Positions 6,346-11,177 of a stretch of DNA of 11,177 nucleotides are shown in pieces. Position numbers and translations under genes: made by a program. The stretch is from Nitriliruptoraceae bacterium (lineage in GTDB: Bacteria; Actinomycetota; Nitriliruptoria; Nitriliruptorales; Nitriliruptoraceae): contig SKTN01000382.1 of the NCBI GenBank assembly GCA_007117945.1, positions 1-11,177 on the forward strand. Reading direction: 5' to 3'. Under the pieces are notes generated by a model that searched no databases, was not told the DNA's origin, and saw only the letters and a program-made list of their open reading frames with translations. Position 1 is the first letter of the stretch, and each line of letters opens with the position of its first letter.

Positions 6346-7128
6346 CTACCGGTCACCGAAGACCCGGGTGAGGTAGGCCTGGGCCGCTGCCTGGCACTCG
6401 GGATCACGTACCGCGGTCAGCAGGCTGTCGGCGTCGGACCAGCCCCGTGGTGCCCCGACACCGAGCTGCGCGCGCACCCCGTCGAGGGTGGCCCGCACGG
6501 GCAGCCGGGCCTTGTCAGCCAGCTCACCGGCCAGGGTCACGGCGGCCGCCGCCAGCTCCTCGGGCGGGTGGATGCGGCTGACCAGACCGAGCCGGGCGGC
6601 CTCCGCGGCGTCGAACTCCCGGCAGGTGAGCACCAGGTCGCGGGCCACCGCCGGGGGGACCTCGCGCAGCAGACGGGGGATCCCACCCCACGCCAGGGGG
6701 ATGCCGAGGTCCACCTCGGGGATGGAGAACCGCGCGCTGGTGCTGGCCAGCCGCAGATCGCAGGCCAGGGCCAGCACCACCCCACCGCCGACGCAGCGGC
6801 CCTGGATCGCCGCCACGGTGACCGCGTCGAGGGACTCGATGGCGCTGGCTGCCCGATCGCCGGCGTCCGCGGCCGCACGGGCCTCCGCGCCCAGGGCCAG
6901 CAGGCGCTCCATGGTGGACAGGTCCGCACCCGCGGAGAAGGTCCGACCCGCACCGGTGAGGATCACCACCCGGATCTGCGACTGGGTGGCGAGCCAGTCG
7001 CAGGCGGTGACCAGGTCCTCGAGCAGGTCAACCGACAGCGCGTTGAGGACCTCGGGGCGGTCCAGGGTGACGGTGGCCACGGGACCATCGAGGTCGAGGC
7101 CGATGTGGGGGGAACGGGGTGCGGTCAC
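6346..7128 (-). CDS. Enoyl-CoA hydratase/isomerase (crotonase) family protein
   Basis: This 260-residue protein has the crotonase fold. LDRPEVLNALS (22-32), the oxyanion-hole segment GRTFSAGADL (61-70) and QGRCVGGGVVLALACD (109-124) are in order. Of the two catalytic glutamates of rat mitochondrial hydratase, the one equivalent to Glu164 is kept (Glu138, in IPEVDLG), but the Glu144 position is Val118. A classical hydratase mechanism is therefore doubtful; an isomerase or another CoA-ester reaction is more likely. I use the GTG at 7128-7126, with GAGGAG six bases upstream, giving VTAPRSPHIGLDL. The in-frame ATG at 7218 would overlap the transporter gene by 46 bases. It lies 44 bases downstream of the MMPL gene and is probably co-transcribed. 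The true substrate is unknown. Confidence 0.9.
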   Translation of the reverse strand: MTAPRSPHIGLDLDGPVATVTLDRPEVLNALSVDLLEDLVTACDWLATQSQIRVVILTGAGRTFSAGADLSTMERLLALGAEARAAADAGDRAASAIESLDAVTVAAIQGRCVGGGVVLALACDLRLASTSARFSIPEVDLGIPLAWGGIPRLLREVPPAVARDLVLTCREFDAAEAARLGLVSRIHPPEELAAAAVTLAGELADKARLPVRATLDGVRAQLGVGAPRGWSDADSLLTAVRDPECQAAAQAYLTRVFGDR

Positions 7129-7134
7129 GGTGCG

Positions 7135-7140
7135 CTCCTC
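7135..7140 (-). promoter_or_regulatory. Ribosome-binding site that sets the crotonase start
   Basis: GAGGAG on the minus strand lies six bases before the GTG at 7128-7126. It favours the 260-residue product over a 290-residue form starting inside the transporter gene. Confidence 0.7.
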
Positions 7141-7172
7141 GCAGAGCAACGGCGGGCGGCGGGCGCGGGAGG

Positions 7173-10025
7173 CTAACCCCCGCGACGACCACCCGTGACC
7201 ACCCGGCGACGCGCCCACAGCACCAGCAGGGAGGGCTGGACCAGCACGCAGGCGAGCAGGGCGAACACGATCATCATCGTGCTGACCGACCCGAACTGCT
7301 GGATCGGCGTCGAGTTCGACAGCAGCAGGACCGCGAAGGCCAGGCCCGTGGTCACCGCGGAGCCCACCAGCGCGGGCCCGGTGTTGGTGAGGGCATCACG
7401 GGTGGCGGCGTCGGGGTCCAGTCCCCGTGCCAGGGCCTCCCGGAAACGGTTGGTGAGGTGGATGCCGTAGGGCACCCCGATGCCCACGGCGATGGAGGCG
7501 ACCGTCGCGGTCAGGGCGTTGAAGGCGAGCCCGAGCAGCCGCATCGAGCCGAGCACCAGGACCAGGGCGACCACGCTCGGCACGATCCCGATCAGCCCGA
7601 GCCCCACGACCCGGGCGCTGGCCAGGGTCGCGATCACCAGCAGCAGGGCGGCCGCCGTGAGGCTGATGGCGATGGCGAGCAGCTGGGCGGCGGACAGCTC
7701 CTCGATGATCTCCGCGTTGACCAGGGGTTCGCTGACCACCGTGACCGTCGCCCCGGCGGCCTCGATCGGTGCGGCCGCCTCCTCCAGGGCCGCCGCCAGG
7801 GCCGCCGCCCCCTCCTGACCGCCCTGGGTCCCCACCGTCAGCAGCAGCCCGTCCTGGTCGAGGACGGCGGCGAGCTCGCGGGGGGCCTCCTCGGCGAGCA
7901 CCGCGACCTGGGCCGCGAGCACCTCGCCGTCGGTCGCGTCCACGGGCCCGGCGGCCTCCAGGGCCTCGAGCTGGGTGAGGCGCTCCCGTGCGTCGTCGTC
8001 CAGGGCATCGGTGGGCAGACCGAGCGCCGCGACCCGCGCCAGGGTCAGCTCCTCGGGCGCCAGCGCGGCCAGCTCCTCGAGCTGCGCCGCCTCCAGCCCC
8101 TCGGGACGGTCGGCGGCGAAGGTGGCGGCGAGCTCCTCACGGATCGTGGCCTCGAGCTCCTCCGGGTCGGTGGTGGTGGCCAGGGCCCTGAGCGGGTCCC
8201 GCCCCGCGGGCAGACGGGCCAGCAGGGCGATGCGCAGGTCGTCGGGCAGGTCGACGTCCTCGGCCAGGGTGGCGTCGTCGTCGAGCTGGCTCTCCACGTC
8301 GAGGGGATCGGGCAGGGCCACCTCGGCGGCCGCCGCGGCGGGGTCCTGCCAGGCGTCGAGGTCGTCCGCGAGCCGCTCGCGCACACCCTCGCCCGCCGCG
8401 ACGATGCGGTCGCGCAGCTCCACCGGCGAGGTGCGCTCGATCCGGCCGTCCACCACGCGGACGTCGGCGACCTCGGTGAGGTCCTCCTCCACGGCGGCGA
8501 CAGCCGCCAGCAGGTCCGGATCGGACGGGTCGCCCGCCACCTCCAGGAAGGTCCGTTCGCTGACGTCACCGCCGAACAGGGCGTCCAGCCGGTCGATGGT
8601 CGCCAGGATCGGCTCACCCTCGGGCAGGAAGTCACGCTCATCGAACTCCGTGGACAAGCCGCTGGCGGCCACGGCCGCGCCCGCCAGCAGGGCGGTGGTC
8701 GCCACCAACACGGTCCCGGGCCGGCGGGTCGCGATCGCGATGGCGACCGACGCCCAGCGGGGTGGCGGCCGCTCCTCCACCGCGGCCAGCTCACGGGCCA
8801 CGGGCTCGGCTGCGGCCTGCACCTCGGCGCGGCGGCGATCGACCCGCCGGTCCACCAGCACCCGCGCCGCGGGCACCGAGGTGGACAGGATCAGGAAGGC
8901 CGCCACGATCCCGAGCGCGGCGAAGATCCCGAAGTCACGGATCGGGGCGAGGGGGGTGACGGCGTTGGCGAGGAAGCCGGCTACGGAGGCCACCGTGGCC
9001 AGCACCAGGGCCACCCCCACGGTGGACAGGGCCACCCGGGCCGCGGTGACGGCGGTGTCGAGGCGCCCACGCTGCTCCCGGTAGCGGGTGGTCAGGTGCA
9101 CGGAGTAGTCGACGCCGAGCCCCACCAGCAGCACGGGCACGGCGATCGAGACCTGGTTGAAGGGTCCCGTCCACCCCAGACCACCCGGTCCGAGCAGCGC
9201 CGCGGCACCGGTCATCCACAGGATGCTCGCGAGCAGCCCGATCAGGCCCACGCCCACATCGACCACGGAACGGAACAGCCAGGCCAGGACCCCCACCACC
9301 AGCAGCAGGGACACCGACAGCAGGATGGGCAGGTCGCGCTCGAGGGCGTCCTCGATGCCCTCCTCGATGGCCAGGAAGCTCAGGGTGGAGCGGCGGGCGT
9401 CCCCGATCGGGGTGTCGGCGACGACCGCCTCGATGGCTGCCTGGGCCGCGCGTCGGTCCTCGGCGCTGGCCGTGGGGTCGAGGTCGACGATGACCAGCCC
9501 GGCGCGGGCACGGGGTGGATCATCGGTGATGTCGTCGGAGAACAGGCCCGTGACGTCCTCGCCCCCATCGGCGATGATGGAGGCCGCCAGGGGCTCGAAG
9601 GTGGCCTCGTCGAGCTCCGCGAGCTCGCTGTCCAGGATGTCGGCGGCCGCGGTGAAGGGCAGGGCGAAGCTGGCGATCGGGGGCGCGTCGATCGCCTCCT
9701 CCACCAGCACGGGCGCGATGTCGGGGTGCGCCTCGAGGGCATCGGCCAGCTCCTCGGCCGCGGCCAGGCTGGCCGGGGTGATCACGTCACCTCCGGGCCC
9801 GGTGTCCACCAGCACCTGCACGGTGCTGGCGGTGCTGAAGCGGTCCTCGATCTCCTCCAGGGTCGCCGCGATGCCGTCGGAGGGCGCGAAGCTCTCCACG
9901 CTGGTGTCGACCTCGAGGAGGGGGATCGCCGCGGCGAAGCCCAGGGTCAGCACCGTCAGCACCGCGAGGGTCAGCGCCGGGACGCGCGTCACCGCCCGCG
10001 CCAGCAGGTCGAGGAGGCGGCTCAT
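7173..10025 (-). CDS. RND-superfamily MMPL/HAE3-type transporter
   Basis: This 950-residue inner-membrane exporter has two homologous halves, each with one membrane helix, a large outer domain and five more helices. Helices lie at about 17-37, 233-251, 256-278, 289-308, 335-355 and 365-390, then 437-455, 780-801, 806-828, 835-857, 884-903 and 913-937. The outer loops are about 38-232 and 456-779. Helix 4 carries GVDYSVHL with the Asp306-Tyr307 pair typical of MmpL proton relays; helix 10 carries GVPYGIHL, with Pro852 in place of Asp. The second loop is about 130 residues longer than the first and very Ala/Glu/Asp-rich. Family members export lipids or other hydrophobic compounds; the substrate here is unknown. 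Its ATG overlaps the regulator's stop (ATGA) and I see no good ribosome-binding site, so translation is probably coupled. Confidence 0.93.
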   Translation of the reverse strand: MSRLLDLLARAVTRVPALTLAVLTVLTLGFAAAIPLLEVDTSVESFAPSDGIAATLEEIEDRFSTASTVQVLVDTGPGGDVITPASLAAAEELADALEAHPDIAPVLVEEAIDAPPIASFALPFTAAADILDSELAELDEATFEPLAASIIADGGEDVTGLFSDDITDDPPRARAGLVIVDLDPTASAEDRRAAQAAIEAVVADTPIGDARRSTLSFLAIEEGIEDALERDLPILLSVSLLLVVGVLAWLFRSVVDVGVGLIGLLASILWMTGAAALLGPGGLGWTGPFNQVSIAVPVLLVGLGVDYSVHLTTRYREQRGRLDTAVTAARVALSTVGVALVLATVASVAGFLANAVTPLAPIRDFGIFAALGIVAAFLILSTSVPAARVLVDRRVDRRRAEVQAAAEPVARELAAVEERPPPRWASVAIAIATRRPGTVLVATTALLAGAAVAASGLSTEFDERDFLPEGEPILATIDRLDALFGGDVSERTFLEVAGDPSDPDLLAAVAAVEEDLTEVADVRVVDGRIERTSPVELRDRIVAAGEGVRERLADDLDAWQDPAAAAAEVALPDPLDVESQLDDDATLAEDVDLPDDLRIALLARLPAGRDPLRALATTTDPEELEATIREELAATFAADRPEGLEAAQLEELAALAPEELTLARVAALGLPTDALDDDARERLTQLEALEAAGPVDATDGEVLAAQVAVLAEEAPRELAAVLDQDGLLLTVGTQGGQEGAAALAAALEEAAAPIEAAGATVTVVSEPLVNAEIIEELSAAQLLAIAISLTAAALLLVIATLASARVVGLGLIGIVPSVVALVLVLGSMRLLGLAFNALTATVASIAVGIGVPYGIHLTNRFREALARGLDPDAATRDALTNTGPALVGSAVTTGLAFAVLLLSNSTPIQQFGSVSTMMIVFALLACVLVQPSLLVLWARRRVVTGGRRGG

Positions 10026-10705
10026 CGCCGATCGCCGTGCGGTGACGGGTCAGCGGGCGGCGCCGGTGCCGACGCCCGGTCCGTCGGCGGCGTGGGGGGC
10101 GTAGCACCGGCACCAGCCCCCTCGATACCGCCGAGCAGGAGCTCGACGGTCCGGGCATCGGCTCCCACGCCGAGGTGGCGCAGCAGGTCGGCACCGAGCA
10201 CGGCCGCCAGGACGGCCCGGGCCTGGGCGCCACGCTCGGCGGGCGGCAACGCCACCTCGCGGGGGTCGTGGGTGCCCAGCAGCTCCTCGACCGCGGCGAG
10301 CACCCGCTCGAGGGCGCCGGCGAGCTCCTCGGCGCGCTCGGGGGTGCGCAGCCGCTGGCGGGCCAGCTCCACGAGGAGCAGCACCTCCAGGGGCGGCTCG
10401 ACCCCGGCCAGCCACCGCGCCACCGCCGTGAGCTGCTCCTCGCGGTCGCCGGTCAGCAGCTCCGGCAGGGTCGTGCCGGCGAAGGCGGCCAACCGGTCCT
10501 CGGACAGGGCGATGAGCAGGTCGACCTTGTCCGTGAAGTTGGAGTAGAACGCCCCCCGGCTGTAGCCCGCCCGTGCGGCGATGTCGTCGATGGCGGCGCC
10601 CTCGAGGCCGTCCTCGGCGATGACCTCAGCGGCCGCCACCAGGAGGCGCTGGCGGGTCAGGGCCTGCTGTTCCGCCCGGCTGAGCCGGGCTGCGCGCGCG
10701 CTCAT
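10022..10705 (-). CDS. TetR-family transcriptional regulator
   Basis: This 227-residue regulator has an N-terminal TetR helix-turn-helix (about 15-62): LTRQRLLVAAAEVIAEDG, then AAIDDIAARAGYSRGAFYSNF with the recognition helix near 48-57. The C-terminal ligand/dimer domain is divergent, as usual, and ends in a Pro/Ala-rich, probably disordered tail (192-227). I start at the ATG at 10705-10703, which overlaps the TGA of the upstream gene as ATGA; an in-frame ATG 12 bases earlier is possible. Because it is sandwiched between the heptad-repeat protein and the MMPL gene, it probably represses its own operon in response to an exported compound. The operator should lie beyond the right edge, upstream of the first gene. 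Confidence 0.93.
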   Translation of the reverse strand: MSARAARLSRAEQQALTRQRLLVAAAEVIAEDGLEGAAIDDIAARAGYSRGAFYSNFTDKVDLLIALSEDRLAAFAGTTLPELLTGDREEQLTAVARWLAGVEPPLEVLLLVELARQRLRTPERAEELAGALERVLAAVEELLGTHDPREVALPPAERGAQARAVLAAVLGADLLRHLGVGADARTVELLLGGIEGAGAGATPPTPPTDRASAPAPPADPSPHGDRR

Positions 10706-11177
10706 CCGCGCCCCCACCGGCGGCGCACCAGGCCGAGCACGCCCAGGAGCACCACCAGCACCGAGGCCAGGGTGCCCGCCAGTGCGGCGAAGGACACCGG
10801 GTCCTCACCCGCGTGGCGCAGCTGCAGGGTGCGCAGGGCCGCCGCCCCCACGTGCTCCCTGGCCAGCTCGCTGCCCGCGTCCAGCACCGCCAGGGTGGTC
10901 GCGGCGTCCTGCCCGCCACGGTCGGCGACACCCGCCACCTCCGCCAGGACCTCCGGGAGCTCACGGGCACCCTCGGCCAGCTCGTCGGAACCCTCGGCCA
11001 GGGCGGTGGTGCCGCCGGCGAGCTCCTCGGTGCCTGCCGCCAGCTCGTCGCTGCCCGTGGCCAGCTCCCGGCCACCCGCGGCCAGCTCGGCCGTGCCCTC
11101 GGCCAGCCCCGCCGTGCCCGTCGCCAGGCCCGAGGCCCCGCTGCTGAGCGCACCCGAGGCACCGGCGAGCTCGTCCA
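10702..11177 (-). CDS. Heptad-repeat, C-terminally membrane-anchored protein (partial, N-terminus off the window)
   Basis: The visible 157 C-terminal residues start in a helical Gly/Ala/Leu/Glu-rich segment. Eight consecutive heptads of the form [E/G/A]LAxGxx fill visible residues 16-71 (for example ELATGSD, ELAAGTE). A helical linker follows (about 72-125), then one membrane helix (about 129-150) and a basic end, RRRWGRG, which should face the cytoplasm. Such repeats occur in YhgE/Pip-type phage-infection proteins and in the outer loops of some actinobacterial MMPL proteins. YhgE/Pip proteins usually end in several helices, whereas only one is seen here, so the family is uncertain. It is the first visible gene of the operon and overlaps the TetR gene by four bases (ATGA). 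Its length and N-terminus cannot be judged here. Confidence 0.8.
   Translation of the reverse strand, partial: DELAGASGALSSGASGLATGTAGLAEGTAELAAGGRELATGSDELAAGTEELAGGTTALAEGSDELAEGARELPEVLAEVAGVADRGGQDAATTLAVLDAGSELAREHVGAAALRTLQLRHAGEDPVSFAALAGTLASVLVVLLGVLGLVRRRWGRG
10963..11130 (-). repeat. Eight tandem 21-bp coding repeats
   Basis: These 168 bases encode eight in-register heptads (LA at positions 2-3, Gly at 5) of the membrane-anchored protein. DNA units share a gagctggcc-type core with drift between copies, so the repeat is older at the protein level than a fresh slippage expansion. The irregular sequence on the right (11131-11175) may hold decayed copies. Confidence 0.8.

Noticed and set aside
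7129..7218. N-terminal extension of the crotonase to the ATG at 7218
   Set aside because: It would overlap the transporter coding region, and the GTG at 7128 has a well-placed GAGGAG.
7119..10547. A 1142-codon open frame on the plus strand, antisense to the transporter
   Set aside because: The translation is rich in Gly, Arg, Gln and His with no membrane or known domain, while the minus strand has a full RND transporter. Long antisense frames are a by-product of GC-rich third positions.
10626..11162. A 178-codon minus-strand frame at the right edge, rich in Trp, Arg and Pro
   Set aside because: It is a shifted reading of the heptad-repeat gene. The correct frame gives regular heptads, a membrane helix and an ATGA overlap with the next gene.

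Overview
The window is very GC-rich chromosomal DNA with GTG and ATG starts, high GC at third codon positions and short purine-rich ribosome-binding sites. The gene content is typical of a high-GC Gram-positive actinobacterium: a membrane-anchored PpiB-type cyclophilin, a fused double 3-hydroxyacyl-CoA dehydrogenase, a YkuD L,D-transpeptidase and an RND/MMPL exporter with a TetR regulator. Several proteins are notably acidic and alanine-rich. That would fit a deep-branching or salt-tolerant lineage such as Nitriliruptoria, but this is only a guess. I see no rRNA, tRNA, CRISPR array, insertion sequence or phage gene.

Layout. At 3-158 (+) lies the acidic C-terminal tail of a gene that enters from the left. 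It converges on two cyclophilin genes on the minus strand: a compact, probably cytosolic one (380-895) and a membrane-anchored extracytoplasmic one (1025-2017). A perfect 15-bp hairpin (232-267) separates the convergent units. After about 330 bases without a convincing gene comes a small cysteine/histidine protein (2348-2578, -), then the double 3-hydroxyacyl-CoA dehydrogenase (2793-4577, -). A 222-base divergent intergenic region leads to the L,D-transpeptidase (4800-6335, +).

The right half is one tight minus-strand unit, read from right to left. It begins with a heptad-repeat membrane protein cut by the window edge (10702-11177). A TetR-family regulator (10022-10705) and a 950-residue RND/MMPL transporter (7173-10025) follow, each joined to the gene before it by an ATGA stop/start overlap. 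A crotonase-fold enzyme (6346-7128) lies 44 bases downstream and stops 10 bases from the convergent transpeptidase stop.

How the genes may work together. The right-hand unit looks like a self-regulated export module for a hydrophobic, acyl-type compound: an envelope-spanning helical partner, a repressor, an RND pump and an acyl-CoA enzyme. The dehydrogenase belongs to fatty-acid or hydroxyacyl-CoA metabolism. The transpeptidase and the anchored cyclophilin act on the cell envelope. Most genes are recognisable families. The least ordinary parts are the asymmetric proton-relay motif of the pump, the eight perfect heptads of its neighbour, the split cofactor signatures of the double dehydrogenase, the missing glutamate of the crotonase and the insertion in the anchored cyclophilin. 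I found no clear evidence of an entirely new system.
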